NCBI RefSeq assembly: GCF_007970185.1
Contig: NZ_CP042431.1
Location: 4,960,001 to 5,024,000 of the forward strand
Length of the DNA stretch: 64,000 nt
From: Pseudobacter ginsenosidimutans
GTDB lineage: Bacteria; Bacteroidota; Bacteroidia; Chitinophagales; Chitinophagaceae
Direction: 5' to 3'
Shown piece after piece: positions 25,401 to 34,153 of the stretch (the stretch's first letter is position 1; every line of letters begins with the position of its first letter). Both the position numbers and the translations under genes were made by a program. The notes beneath the pieces were generated by a model, which searched no databases, had not been told where the DNA came from, and saw nothing but the letters and a program-made list of their open reading frames with translations.

Positions 25401-25650
25401 CAGTACAGATTTCCTGAAATGGAGGGAAGCAAGGATCGATTATACATTCGCTCCAACCACTATCAAAAAACTGGGACTTCAAAGGGCATCGATCGGTATC
25501 TATGGCCGCGACCTGCTGGTGATCAGCAACTGGCCTGCTTTCGATCCTGAGTTCGGTACACTCAATGATGGCACTGTGTCTGCCGGTTTCGAGATCGGTC
25601 AGTTCCCTTCAACACGCAGCTTTGGTGTAGCGCTGGTAGTAGGCTTCTAA
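22456..25650 (+). CDS. SusC/RagA-family TonB-dependent outer-membrane transporter
   Basis: 1064 residues from the ATG at 22456; an ATG at 22417 would add 13 residues before the signal sequence. A signal peptide (RMLMSCILVMVCTSLLAQ) is followed by a carboxypeptidase-regulatory-like domain (LSGTVVNPADNKPLSNISVV) and a TonB box / plug region with VVVTALGIKRDEKALGYAVS. The SusC signature GARGANGALIITTKSG comes next, then a 22-strand barrel ending in SFGVALVVGF. There is no STN domain, so control through an ECF anti-sigma factor is unlikely. It imports a substrate bound by its SusD partner, whose gene starts 27 bases downstream. Flanking glycerol genes point to a glycerol-phosphate type ligand rather than a glycan. 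Confidence 0.94.
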   Translation: MNKKTIAAGRLLARMLMSCILVMVCTSLLAQQRKLSGTVVNPADNKPLSNISVVVKGTSRGTTTDDKGNFTINASEGETLIFSAVGFKNREIKVGKDDNLSVQLLSSDNEMESVVVTALGIKRDEKALGYAVSKLGTEDITDAMSNNWTNALTGKVAGLNLLKSGGGPAGTNRLSFRGDKSLGMNDQALIVIDGVVINGAGGRMTGTGSGGYLQAESPVDFGTGLNDINSEDIESVTFLKGPGAAALYGARGANGALIITTKSGKSATRGIGVTLNSNYSVETINRWPDYQYEYGQGDANQHTWYSYNDSEDGQSTRSTSSAWGPKFNGQKYYQYDPVTRTRGETRTEWVPYKNARKDFFETANTFINTISLEGGNKNSNARLSFTNLDNHWIIPNTGYKRNTVAFSVNHKMTEKLSVASKINYTNKKADNLPTTGYNNQTIMYFIRGLTPNMNIDWFRDYWVPGKEHLEQTRPFSSLLDNPYMQANEMLNTSNRNSLVGNVQATYNFTKDLSLMIRSALDYYSEQRTQRRPMGSQKFVEGMFRTQNIFAQEITTDFLLRYNRKITDKLNGVITGGGSRLNNKYQKDEVRAERLLYPGIYSLANTKVPLQSLPVREQFQVNSFYAMAQLEWDNWLYLDLTARKDWASQLASPLGEKESGFFYPSANLSAILSEKIKLPELISFLKIRTSYAAVGSGGDNPYLTAYNYDATLYPGGLANPTAIPKEGLRPRRTSSYEGGLDIRFAKNRYGLDVTFYHTRTKDDILRVPIDRSSGYNSLIENAGLIVNTGIEITANANVLKSAKGLNLNLFGTFAANRNSVKELFEGVDTYVISVGPGSRGMLEARPGERMGDLYGVGYKRSPDGQIVYDAQGMPIMDGNQKYLGNVNPDWKASLGTNLKWKNWGLNLLWDCQFGGVAYSLTTGVLAEEGKLKKTLPGRDNGIIGEGVVETPDGKFIPNTTIATNAKTYYTQHYGRDNVESNVFSTDFLKWREARIDYTFAPTTIKKLGLQRASIGIYGRDLLVISNWPAFDPEFGTLNDGTVSAGFEIGQFPSTRSFGVALVVGF

Positions 25651-25677
25651 TTTTTGCTCATCCTTAATTCTGCAATT

Positions 25678-27171
25678 ATGAAACTTAGAATAAAAATATT
25701 GTCATCACTGCTGATGGGGACTGTGTTGCTGGCAGGTTGCAATAAAGACTTTGATCAGATCAATACCAACCCCAATACTGTTCCTTTTACAACTCCGGAA
25801 TCATTACTGGAAGCAACAGTGTATGATGTGGTGGGTAACAACCTCACCAGAGCCCTGCGTTTAACCCATGAGCTGATGCAGGTGCATGTAACAACGGTCA
25901 ATTCAGATGAGATCCACCGTTATGTGATCAGGCCTGCCGAATCCGACTTCATGTGGAATAACTGGTACGTGCAGCTCCGTAACGTGCGTGACCTGTATGA
26001 TAACGCCAAAAAGCTGGAAGACCCCGGATTCCAGGGGATCGGCCTGATCATGGAAGCCTGGATCTTTTCTTTGCTTACCGATACTTATGGAGATGTTCCC
26101 TATAGTGAAGCGGTGAAAGGATATCCAGACAGGATCTATCAACCCAAATTTGATGCTCAGATCGATATCTACCGCGATCTGCTGAAGAAGCTGGAAGATG
26201 CCAATACGATCCTGCAGACCTCTAAAGTTTATTCGGCCGATGTAGTTAGCCGTGATCCGCTTTTCGGCAAATACATCAATATGACAAACACTACTACCGG
26301 GTCTGATAATTTCAGATTGGCCTGGAGAAAATTCGGCAACTCACTTTATCTCCGTTTGCTGATGCGCGTGGCGCACAAAACAGAACTGAATGCCGTAGAA
26401 AAGATCAAAGAGATTGCTGAAACCAAAAAGAGTACATATCCCATTTTTGCCAACAACGGAGAATCTGCCGTGCTGAAATATTCCGGTACAGCTGCTCCGT
26501 ATGCCAGCAAATTTGCCAACTACCGTGTATTTGATTTCAATGGCGATAACGGTTTGTCGCAATTCTTCATCAATACACTGAATGATTGGGGTGATCCGCG
26601 CAGAACAGTATGGGCTAACGAATCATCAGCTTCCAACTGGGAAGGTATCCCCAGCGGTTATGCGCCCGGACAAACACCCGAGAGGATGTCTACCTACAAA
26701 TCTGCTTTGATGACAGAGGCCCTGCTGGGAAATATCCTCAACTATGCAGAGCTGCAGTTCATACTGGCTGAAGCTGCATTGAAGGGTTATTTCACCGGCG
26801 ATCCCAAAACCTATTACGAGGCAGGTGTCAACAATGCCATTACCTTCTGGGCGCTCACTGTGCCTGCAGGGCATCTTGCAAAACCTGGAATAATATGGGA
26901 CCCAGTTGAAACGGAAGCGCAAAAACTGGAAAAGATCATCACACAGAAATATTTCACTTTCTTCTTTACCGATTTCCAGTCATGGTTCGAATTCAGAAGA
27001 ACAGGCTATCCCAGCCTGCCGATCGGCCCTGGTGTTCAGAACGGAGGTAAAATGCCTTCCAGGTTCGTTTATCCTGTACCGGTACAAACACTCAACAGGA
27101 CGCATTACCAGGAAGCAGTAACTGCTATGGGCGGCGATAATATCAATGTAAAAGTTTGGTGGAACAAATAA
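25678..27171 (+). CDS. SusD/RagB-like outer-membrane lipoprotein
   Basis: 497 residues from the ATG at 25678 (MKLRIKILSSLLMGTVLLAGC), whose lipobox LAGC marks Cys21 for lipidation. The mature start NKDFDQINTNPNTVPFTTPE and the internal LTDTYGDVPYSEAVKG are typical of the SusD-like group 2 family. ILAEAALKGY and the C-terminal FEFRRTGYPSLPIGPG also fit. It sits on the cell surface as the lid of the SusC barrel and binds the ligand. It starts 27 bases after susC. Nothing in the sequence shows a carbohydrate-binding preference. Confidence 0.93.
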   Translation: MKLRIKILSSLLMGTVLLAGCNKDFDQINTNPNTVPFTTPESLLEATVYDVVGNNLTRALRLTHELMQVHVTTVNSDEIHRYVIRPAESDFMWNNWYVQLRNVRDLYDNAKKLEDPGFQGIGLIMEAWIFSLLTDTYGDVPYSEAVKGYPDRIYQPKFDAQIDIYRDLLKKLEDANTILQTSKVYSADVVSRDPLFGKYINMTNTTTGSDNFRLAWRKFGNSLYLRLLMRVAHKTELNAVEKIKEIAETKKSTYPIFANNGESAVLKYSGTAAPYASKFANYRVFDFNGDNGLSQFFINTLNDWGDPRRTVWANESSASNWEGIPSGYAPGQTPERMSTYKSALMTEALLGNILNYAELQFILAEAALKGYFTGDPKTYYEAGVNNAITFWALTVPAGHLAKPGIIWDPVETEAQKLEKIITQKYFTFFFTDFQSWFEFRRTGYPSLPIGPGVQNGGKMPSRFVYPVPVQTLNRTHYQEAVTAMGGDNINVKVWWNK

Positions 27172-27182
27172 AAACAAGACCA

Positions 27183-28454
27183 ATGAGATTATTACAATAT
27201 ACCTTACTGATAGCAGTTATTGCTGCGTTTTCATCCTGTCTGAAAGAAGATGACCTGAGGGGCGAAGGGCAATTGTCCGATGTGGCCACTATCTGGACCA
27301 TCAGACAAGCTTATAAAGGGAATACCCTTACATTGGGGCCTTCCACACTTTCAGGCGCTTTTAAAACACGTGGCATCGTAATTTCCGATGCCAGCTCCAG
27401 GAATATTGCACCTGGAACTTTCGTGTTGCAGGGCATTATGGAAACACCCAATGATCTTGGCAACCTGGTTAGAGGCATCGCCATAGATCTTGGCGCTTCT
27501 ACGGCAGTTCCCTATGTACCAGGAGATTCCCTGTTGATAGATATCGATGGTGCAAAAATGGAAAGGATCGATGGACGTTTGACCATTACCGGTATACAAA
27601 CATCCAGGATCACCAAACTGGCAAGCAATGAACCTTTTATTGTGCGTCCGGTTACACTCAATAAGCTGAATGAATATTTTGAGGATTATGAATCCACAAT
27701 GATAACAGTGCATGCGAATGTAAATGAGTATGCCAGCGGAGTAACCTACAGCGGGCAAAAAGGATTAAAGGATAATACAGGTGCGGATATCGTAATGACT
27801 ACGCGTGCTGATGCCAGCTTTGCAGGCGACCAGGTTCCGGTAAATGCAGGCTTCACTGGTATTGCCGTTTATGAAAAAGAGAAAAAAGGAATTGCTCCGA
27901 GATCCGGCAGCGATATCACAGACCAGAGCGGAGTCATTTACGCAGGCTTCCCTGAAAGTTTCGAATCACCCGATTTCTCTGTAAAAGGCAGTTACAATAT
28001 GACTGCGATTGACAACAATGTTGATCTGGCAACCGGCAACTGGAAACTGTTCCAGGCCATCCTGGGAAATACTTTCCTTCGTGATAAATTCAATTCGCCC
28101 GGAAGACAATGTGTGCGTATGCAACAGAGCCTTACCGTGAACGGATTGATACAAATGAATTTCGATGTTACGGAAGGCGCCTCAAAAGTGACAGTGTTCT
28201 GCGGCAAATATTATACAGACCCTTCCAGTACTTTCAAACTGGAATATTCAACAGATGGCGGCGTTACCTGGATCCAGACCGGAGCTGAAGTGAAAGATAT
28301 GCCTGAGAAGGGTTCCAAACTGGCAGTGTTCAATATGAATATTCCCGGCAATGTCCGCTTCCGCATAGCGAAGATCGGAACAGGGAATTCCACTGCCAGC
28401 AAACCCAATGGACGTTTATGCATAGAAGATATTGCCATCTATAAAGCACTTTAA
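27183..28454 (+). CDS. DUF5689-type surface lipoprotein
   Basis: 423 residues from the ATG at 27183, with the lipoprotein signal LLQYTLLIAVIAAFSSC. The N-terminal about 230 residues fit DUF5689 (TRGIVISDASSRNIAPGTFVLQ, AIDLGAS), a domain found in lipoproteins next to SusCD pairs. The C-terminal about 160 residues look like a beta-sandwich jelly roll (FESPDF, VTVFCGKYYTDPSSTFKLEYSTDGG), as in ligand-binding or choice-of-anchor domains. It is probably an accessory surface binding protein of the SusCD complex. The start codon lies 11 bases after the susD stop. A strong hairpin follows before the next gene. Confidence 0.8.
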   Translation: MRLLQYTLLIAVIAAFSSCLKEDDLRGEGQLSDVATIWTIRQAYKGNTLTLGPSTLSGAFKTRGIVISDASSRNIAPGTFVLQGIMETPNDLGNLVRGIAIDLGASTAVPYVPGDSLLIDIDGAKMERIDGRLTITGIQTSRITKLASNEPFIVRPVTLNKLNEYFEDYESTMITVHANVNEYASGVTYSGQKGLKDNTGADIVMTTRADASFAGDQVPVNAGFTGIAVYEKEKKGIAPRSGSDITDQSGVIYAGFPESFESPDFSVKGSYNMTAIDNNVDLATGNWKLFQAILGNTFLRDKFNSPGRQCVRMQQSLTVNGLIQMNFDVTEGASKVTVFCGKYYTDPSSTFKLEYSTDGGVTWIQTGAEVKDMPEKGSKLAVFNMNIPGNVRFRIAKIGTGNSTASKPNGRLCIEDIAIYKAL

Positions 28455-28474
28455 AATTCGTTAACATCGTTAAA

Positions 28475-28519
28475 CGGTAAGATGGGAAATGCTTTTTGCA
28501 AAAGTTTCCTATCTTACCG
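28475..28519 (+). promoter_or_regulatory. Intercistronic hairpin between the DUF5689 and phosphoesterase genes
   Basis: CGGTAAGATGGGAAA (28475-28489) pairs with TTTCCTATCTTACCG (28505-28519) over 15 bp with one G-U pair; the loop contains a further small stem. No T-run follows, so an mRNA-processing or stability element, or a partial terminator, is more likely than a full stop. Confidence 0.65.
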
Positions 28520-28551
28520 CTTCTCACTTTAAACCGCAGAACACCACAAAA

Positions 28552-29973
28552 ATGAAGCGCAGAAAATTCATTCAACAGGCAGGCTTACTGGCAGGAGGAT
28601 TGGTGATTGCAGGATGGCACAGAGCTACCGCCGCAATAGCAGAAGATAAAAAGATCAAAGGCTTTGTCCGCTCCGGAAAGAAAGCACTGGCCGGTGTGGT
28701 AGTGAGCGATGGATATAATGTTGTGCTGACCAATAATGCCGGCAAATTCGAACTGGACCTTCATCCCGAAGCAGCGGCCGTTTTTGTTTCAACACCTGCT
28801 GGTTATGCTTTCCCGGAAGAACGCAGTATTGCACGTCATTACAAACTGGTAACGGAGATCAACAGCCGTAAAGATGTGGATTTCAACCTGGAGAAATTGA
28901 AGAAAGATGATAATGAGCACCAGTTCATCATCTGGGCAGACCCGCAGGTGAAAACCAAAAAAGATGTGGAGAAGATGATGGCGCAGGCTGTGCCCGATGT
29001 AAAACAATATGTGGAAGCAGCAGGCGTTGGCGCGCTGGTGCATGGCATCACCGTTGGCGATATCGTTTGGGATAATCATGAACTCTTTGCCGATTACAAC
29101 GAAGCAGTAAGAGAAATGGGCATTCCATTTTTCCAATGTTTGGGTAACCATGATATGGACTACCGGCAGGGTGGGGACGAAGAATCAGACAATACCTTCC
29201 AGAAATTATACGGCCCCACTTATTATTCCTTCAACCGCGGAAAGGCCCACTATGTAGTACTGGACGATGTGCGTTATCTCGGGAAGGAGCGTGAATATGA
29301 CGGATATATTTCGCAGAACCAGCTGAACTGGCTGGCCAAAGACCTGCAGCATGTTCCGAAGGATCACCTGGTGATCATCAATGTGCATATCCCTGTTCAC
29401 AATGATGTGAAGAATAACCTGGAGCTCTATGATGTGTTGAAGAGCCATAGCAATGTGCATATCATGAGTGGTCATACCCATTATCACCGCAATGTGATCA
29501 TCGGGAATATCTTCGAACATAATCATGGTACTGTTTGCGGAGCCTGGTGGACAGGCCCCATCTGTGGCGATGGAACACCCTGCGGCTACGGTGTGTACAA
29601 GGTGAAAGGCAATGAACTGAGCTGGCAATACAAATCCACCGGACAGGCAACTGATTTTCAGTTAAGCGCCACCGTTAGTGAGAAGGATGGTAGTAAGGAA
29701 ATGATCGTCAATGTGTGGAACTACGATCCTGAATGGACAATAAAAGCCACTGCCAACGATGGTTCCAGCCTTAAAGCCGAAAAGTTCAAGGGAATGGATC
29801 CTGTAGCCGTTGCGCTCTACCTGGGCCCTGAACTGCCCAGGCCACGCGGCTTTGCAGAACCAAAGAAAACCGACCACCTCTTCCGGGTGAAATTACCCGC
29901 CAATGCCAGGGAAGTGAAAGTGGTGGCAACTGACCGATTCGGTCAGCAATACGATACAACTGTTACTGTATAG
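28552..29973 (+). CDS. Secreted calcineurin-like metallophosphoesterase, three-domain type
   Basis: 473 residues from the ATG at 28552. MKRRKFIQQAGLLAGGLVIAG has a paired-Arg, Tat-like signal, fitting a protein exported folded with metals. An N-terminal Ig-like domain (GFVRSGKKALAGVVVSDGYN) is followed by the catalytic domain. Motifs are IWADPQV, GDIVWDN, LGNHDMD, IINVHIPVH and SGHTHYH, near residues 123-310. The first motif has D-P-Q where D-x-H is common. A C-terminal MetallophosC-like beta domain completes it. It hydrolyses phosphomonoesters or diesters in the periplasm or outside. Between SusCD and glpK/glpF it could release glycerol from glycerol 3-phosphate or cut a glycerol-phosphate polymer; this is inference. 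Confidence 0.85.
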   Translation: MKRRKFIQQAGLLAGGLVIAGWHRATAAIAEDKKIKGFVRSGKKALAGVVVSDGYNVVLTNNAGKFELDLHPEAAAVFVSTPAGYAFPEERSIARHYKLVTEINSRKDVDFNLEKLKKDDNEHQFIIWADPQVKTKKDVEKMMAQAVPDVKQYVEAAGVGALVHGITVGDIVWDNHELFADYNEAVREMGIPFFQCLGNHDMDYRQGGDEESDNTFQKLYGPTYYSFNRGKAHYVVLDDVRYLGKEREYDGYISQNQLNWLAKDLQHVPKDHLVIINVHIPVHNDVKNNLELYDVLKSHSNVHIMSGHTHYHRNVIIGNIFEHNHGTVCGAWWTGPICGDGTPCGYGVYKVKGNELSWQYKSTGQATDFQLSATVSEKDGSKEMIVNVWNYDPEWTIKATANDGSSLKAEKFKGMDPVAVALYLGPELPRPRGFAEPKKTDHLFRVKLPANAREVKVVATDRFGQQYDTTVTV

Positions 29974-30014
29974 AAAAAATATAAAAGTCAACATACCAAA
30001 ATAAACGCTACGAT

Positions 30015-31505
30015 ATGCAGCCATACATTCTCGCTCTTGATCAGGGCACAACCAGCTCCCGCGCTATTATCTTCGATCAGCAAGGAAGCATCGTAAGCCT
30101 TGCCCAAAAAGAATTCCAGCAAATCTATCCGCAGCCCGGCTGGGTGGAACACGATCCCACAGATATCTGGAGCACCCAGGTGGCGGTGGCAGCGGAAGCC
30201 ATCGTGAAAGCAGGTTTGAGCAGCAGGGAAATTGCAGCCATTGGTATCACCAACCAGCGCGAGACCACCATCGTGTGGGACCGCAAGACAGGCGAACCTG
30301 TGTACAATGCCATCGTGTGGCAGGACCGTCGTACGGCTGCCTTCTGTGATCAGTTGCGCGCACAGGGCCATGCCGGAACTATCCAGCAAAAGACCGGCCT
30401 GATCGTGGACGCCTATTTCTCCGCTACCAAAGTGAAATGGGTCCTCGATAACGTAAAAGGAGCCCGCGATCGCGCCAATGCCGGAGAACTGGCATTCGGC
30501 ACAGTGGACAGCTGGCTGATCTGGAACCTCACTTCAGGAAATGTGCACGCTACCGATGTTACCAATGCATCGCGCACCATGCTGTACAATATTCACTCTC
30601 TCGATTGGGATGACGAGCTGCTTCAATTGCTCGATATTCCAAAATCCATGTTGCCTGTAGTGAAGAACTCCAGCGAAGTGTTCGGCAATACAGCTACGCA
30701 ACTGTTCTCTGCCGATCTGCCGATTGCAGGGGTGGCAGGAGATCAGCAGGCAGCACTCTTCGGACAAATGTGTACCAAAAAAGGAATGGTGAAGAATACT
30801 TACGGAACAGGTTGTTTCATGCTGATGAATATCGGCGATCAGCCTATCGTTTCCCGCAATAACCTGGTGACCACCATCGCCTGGAAAATCGGGAATGAAG
30901 TGCAGTACGCGCTTGAAGGAAGCATCTTCATCGGCGGCGCTGTGGTACAGTGGCTGCGTGATGGGCTCGGCATCATCCGTTCTTCGGCAGATGTGGAATC
31001 CCTTGCACAGAAAGTACCCGATACTGGTGGCGTATACCTGGTGCCTGCCTTTGCGGGATTGGGCGCACCTCACTGGAACCAATATGCGCGCGGAACGATG
31101 GTAGGCATCACACGCGGAACGGATGCTGCACATATTGCACGCGCTGCACTCGAAAGTATCGCCTATCAAACGATGGATGTGCTCAAAGCAATGGAAGCAG
31201 ATGCAGGGCTACCCATAACCGAGCTTCGTGTAGATGGTGGCGCAACAGCCAACAACCTGCTGATGCAGATCCAGGCGGATGTGCTCAACGCCACCGTTGT
31301 TCGCCCGGAGATCACCGAAGTAACTGCTATCGGCGCTGCCTACCTGGCCGGCCTGGCAGTAGGAGTGTGGAAGAGCCCCGATGAGATCCAGCAACAATGG
31401 AAGATCAACCAAAGCTTCAAAGCCAATACCAGCATCGATACCACCAGCATGATCAAAGGCTGGCAACGCGCGGTGAAAGCAGCGAAAGCATGGGCCGAAG
31501 AGTAA
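30015..31505 (+). CDS. glpK: Glycerol kinase
   Basis: 496 residues, normal length. It phosphorylates glycerol with ATP to glycerol 3-phosphate in the cytoplasm, trapping glycerol entering by GlpF. FGGY-family motifs: [18 protein letters not shown] at the start, [28 protein letters not shown], the [13 protein letters not shown] strand, [25 protein letters not shown] and the second FGGY signature region around [20 protein letters not shown]. It starts 42 bases after the phosphoesterase gene and is followed by glpF in the same direction. Confidence 0.97.
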   Translation: MQPYILALDQGTTSSRAIIFDQQGSIVSLAQKEFQQIYPQPGWVEHDPTDIWSTQVAVAAEAIVKAGLSSREIAAIGITNQRETTIVWDRKTGEPVYNAIVWQDRRTAAFCDQLRAQGHAGTIQQKTGLIVDAYFSATKVKWVLDNVKGARDRANAGELAFGTVDSWLIWNLTSGNVHATDVTNASRTMLYNIHSLDWDDELLQLLDIPKSMLPVVKNSSEVFGNTATQLFSADLPIAGVAGDQQAALFGQMCTKKGMVKNTYGTGCFMLMNIGDQPIVSRNNLVTTIAWKIGNEVQYALEGSIFIGGAVVQWLRDGLGIIRSSADVESLAQKVPDTGGVYLVPAFAGLGAPHWNQYARGTMVGITRGTDAAHIARAALESIAYQTMDVLKAMEADAGLPITELRVDGGATANNLLMQIQADVLNATVVRPEITEVTAIGAAYLAGLAVGVWKSPDEIQQQWKINQSFKANTSIDTTSMIKGWQRAVKAAKAWAEE

Positions 31506-31551
31506 TCCATCGTTCTGTATCAATCATTCAATTCCAAAACTGAACCTTCTT

Positions 31552-32295
31552 ATGACAGCATTTACAGCAGAGATCATTGGCACGGCAGTGCTCATTCTTT
31601 TGGGCAATGGTGTTGTGGCCAATGTGGTACTCAATAAAACAAAAGGCAACGGAGGCGGATGGATCGTGATCACTACCGCCTGGGCGCTTGCGGTATACGT
31701 GGGCGTGGTGATCAGCGGACCTGCCAGCGGCGCTCACCTGAATCCCGCCGTGACAGTAGGCCTGGCCACTGCCGGCAAATTTTCCTGGAGCCTGGTGCCG
31801 CAATACATCCTGGCACAGATGCTGGGAGCCTTGCTGGGCGCCTTCTTCGTGTGGTTGTTCTATAAAGATCATTATAAGGAAACAGCTGATGCCGGTGCAA
31901 AGCAGGCCACTTTCTGTACAGCGCCTGCTATCCGGAACAATTTCAGCAATATGATCAGCGAGGTGGTTGGCACATTCTTACTCGTGTTCACGATCTTTTA
32001 TTTCACCGATCCTTCTTTCGGAGGAAAAGATGCAACACCTGTTACCACTATCGGAATGGGCTCTATCGGCGCACTGCCCGTGGCTTTCCTGGTATGGGTG
32101 ATCGGACTGAGCCTCGGAGGCACTACCGGGTATGCCATCAATCCGGCCAGGGACCTTGGTCCGCGCATCATGCATGCGCTGTTGCCAATCCCCGGAAAGG
32201 GTTCTAACGACTGGGACTATGCGTGGATCCCTGTGATCGGGCCCTTACTCGGCGCCGTGGCGGCAGCCGGACTGTATTTCCTGTTACAATCATAA
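31552..32295 (+). CDS. glpF: Glycerol uptake facilitator (aquaglyceroporin)
   Basis: 247 residues, six membrane helices plus the two half-helices. Both NPA boxes are intact: GAHLNPAVTVG near residue 66 and YAINPARDLGPR near residue 198. The Asp after the second box (NPARD) is the usual mark of glycerol-conducting rather than water-only channels, and the second hydrophobic half has the expected spacing. It lets glycerol diffuse across the inner membrane. The gene lies directly after glpK, the classic pairing. Confidence 0.95.
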   Translation: MTAFTAEIIGTAVLILLGNGVVANVVLNKTKGNGGGWIVITTAWALAVYVGVVISGPASGAHLNPAVTVGLATAGKFSWSLVPQYILAQMLGALLGAFFVWLFYKDHYKETADAGAKQATFCTAPAIRNNFSNMISEVVGTFLLVFTIFYFTDPSFGGKDATPVTTIGMGSIGALPVAFLVWVIGLSLGGTTGYAINPARDLGPRIMHALLPIPGKGSNDWDYAWIPVIGPLLGAVAAAGLYFLLQS

Positions 32296-32307
32296 GCTTA
32301 AAATAGT

Positions 32308-33216
32308 ATGAAACTGATCCTTCCCCTGATTGCTGCGGGCTGCCTGGCTGCCTGTGGCACAACGAAACAGACAGCCGGCGGCGCCATGAGCGGCTATCCG
32401 AAATTCTTCAAAGAAGGCCACAGAGGAACCAGAGGCCTGATGCCGGAGAATACCATTCCGTCTATGAAGAAGGCTATCGAGATCGGCGCCAATTTTATTG
32501 AAGTGGATGTATACCTGAGTAAGGATGGACAGGTGCTGATAGCGCATGATCCCTTTGCCAATATCGCCATTTCCACACTGCCGGATGGAAGAAGCATATC
32601 TAAAGACAGTGCTAAATTGTATACCTGGCACCAGATGAATTATGCAGATATCCGCAGGATCGATGTAGGCAGCAAAGGCAACCCTGCTTACCCGCAACAG
32701 CAAAAACTTGCAGCCTATATGCCCCTGCTGGGTGAACTGATAGATTCTGTGGAAGCCTTTACTGCTGCAAGGAAGCTAAAGCCCACCATTTACAATATCG
32801 AGATCAAGAGCAATCCGAAAATGGAGGGTGTTTACCAGCCTGCTCCCGATGTGCTGGTAAAAGCGATCATGGATGTTGTGAGTACAAAGAAGATCGGCAA
32901 TCGGTTCTATCTTCAATCATTCGATATGCGTCCGCTGCAATCCGCGCGCAGGCTGTATCCTGAGGTAATTATCGGGTTCCTCACGGGAGATGCCAAACAC
33001 TCCGTGGATGAGAATGTAAAGGCGCTGGGCTTCAGGCCGGATATTTACAGTCCGGCATATCAGCTGGTGAATGCCGCAACGGTGGAAGCCTGTAAGAAAC
33101 ATGGTATGAAGCTGGTGCCCTGGACAGTGAACACTGCTGAAGAGATCGACAAGCTGGTGAAGCTGGGTGTGAATGGCATCATTACAGACTACCCGAACCT
33201 GCTCAGTAAGTACTGA
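32308..33216 (+). CDS. Glycerophosphodiester phosphodiesterase lipoprotein (GlpQ/UgpQ-like)
   Basis: 302 residues. MKLILPLIAAGCLAACGTT is a lipoprotein signal with lipobox LAAC, so the enzyme is membrane-anchored outside the cytoplasm. GDPD motifs are complete: EGHRGTRGLMPENT (catalytic His, Arg, Glu), NFIEVDVYLSKDGQ (metal-binding Glu, Asp) and LIAHDP (second His). IEIKSNPK and the terminal WTVNTAEEIDKLVKLGVNGI also match. It splits glycerophosphodiesters into glycerol 3-phosphate and an alcohol. The start is 12 bases after glpF, and a hairpin terminator follows, so it closes the locus. No GlpT/UgpB transporter is present nearby, so the product may need dephosphorylation before uptake through GlpF. 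Confidence 0.92.
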   Translation: MKLILPLIAAGCLAACGTTKQTAGGAMSGYPKFFKEGHRGTRGLMPENTIPSMKKAIEIGANFIEVDVYLSKDGQVLIAHDPFANIAISTLPDGRSISKDSAKLYTWHQMNYADIRRIDVGSKGNPAYPQQQKLAAYMPLLGELIDSVEAFTAARKLKPTIYNIEIKSNPKMEGVYQPAPDVLVKAIMDVVSTKKIGNRFYLQSFDMRPLQSARRLYPEVIIGFLTGDAKHSVDENVKALGFRPDIYSPAYQLVNAATVEACKKHGMKLVPWTVNTAEEIDKLVKLGVNGIITDYPNLLSKY

Positions 33217-33232
33217 TATTTTTTTGAATACG

Positions 33233-33275
33233 CAGCGGCCTCGTAGCTCCCGTAAAGGGATACTACGGGGCCGCT
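33233..33275 (+). terminator. Terminator at the end of the glycerol locus
   Basis: CAGCGGCCTCGTAGCTCCCG and GGGATACTACGGGGCCGCTG form a long imperfect stem with a short TAAA loop, 17 bases after the GDPD stop. Confidence 0.7.
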
Positions 33276-33302
33276 GTTACATTTATCCGTATTTCTACTT
33301 TT

Positions 33303-33330
33303 TTTGCAATCTGTTTTTTCTTTACTTTTG
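33303..33330 (+). promoter_or_regulatory. Promoter and long leader of the surface-protein genes
   Basis: TTTG (33303-33306), 16 bases, then TACTTTTG (33323-33330), a perfect TAnnTTTG. The predicted start near 33336 leaves a 5' leader of about 178 bases before the ATG at 33514. I see no recognised riboswitch in that leader; it is AT-rich near the gene. Confidence 0.5.
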
Positions 33331-33513
33331 ACTTATGATCAGTTAATCCCCGCCACTGGTCCGTTAGAATAAGCATCTGAGTTAGTCTGCATCGTTTACA
33401 TACACATACCCTTTTTCCTGCACTGCAGTTGCATTACATTTTCACATTACCCCGCTGATAGCTCTGGTTAATAGCCCGATAGCAATTATTAACCTTTTAA
33501 AACAATCCTGCTT

Positions 33514-34086
33514 ATGTATCAAATCTACAAGCGAGGGTTTGCTTTTGCATTGCTGTTAATGATCTCTTCCATGTGCTCTGCGCAATCGATCACTCCGTCA
33601 ACATTCAATATTGCGGGTGGATCTTTTCAGAACGCAGATTCTTACTACCAGTTCGAATGGAGCCTGGGTGAGCTTTCATTGATCAGTGATTTCGCAAAGC
33701 CTGACAGTTCCCTTGTAATGACCCATGGTGTTTTGCAACCCTGCACAGACAAAGTGGGTAAATCTCCGCTGATCGTCTTTTTCGAAGTAGGCGATTACAA
33801 ACTCTTTCCCAATCCAACAAAAGGACAATTTGAAGTGGACTTCTTTGTGCGGCAGACGGGCCGTATGGAGATCAACCTCACCGATGCTTCCGGAAAGATC
33901 CTGGAAAATCGCACCTACGCTTATGATGGCTGTTGCCGCATAGAGCGCTTCGATCTTACTCCTTATCAGAATGGTGTGTATTTCGTGATCGCTACTTTAT
34001 ATCCTGATTACACAAGGCCCGGCGATAACCTCAATGTGGTGCGCCGCAGCGGATTCAGGGTAGTGAAGAATGCTCACCGTTTCTGA
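33514..34086 (+). CDS. Small secreted protein with type IX-like sorting tail
   Basis: 190 residues. A signal peptide (GFAFALLLMISSMCSAQ) is followed by about 75 residues of beta-rich sequence and then a Por secretion-tail-like domain beginning KLFPNPTKGQFEVDF. That domain ends in a strand pattern YQNGVYFVIATL, typical of C-terminal domains exported by the type IX system. The usual terminal lysine-rich end is present only in part (GFRVVKNAHRF). It is short, so it may be a small surface or secreted factor. It lies 67 bases ahead of the 1180-residue repeat protein and is probably co-expressed with it. Confidence 0.7.
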   Translation: MYQIYKRGFAFALLLMISSMCSAQSITPSTFNIAGGSFQNADSYYQFEWSLGELSLISDFAKPDSSLVMTHGVLQPCTDKVGKSPLIVFFEVGDYKLFPNPTKGQFEVDFFVRQTGRMEINLTDASGKILENRTYAYDGCCRIERFDLTPYQNGVYFVIATLYPDYTRPGDNLNVVRRSGFRVVKNAHRF

Positions 34087-34153
34087 TGCATTATGCTCCA
34101 ATAATGCAAATCCATACATGATTGATCAATAACCTATCAACAAAGCAGCAACT

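Noticed and set aside
24427-25482. A 351-codon minus-strand frame inside susC
   Set aside because: Antisense shadow of an intact TonB-dependent transporter; no start context and no recognisable domain.
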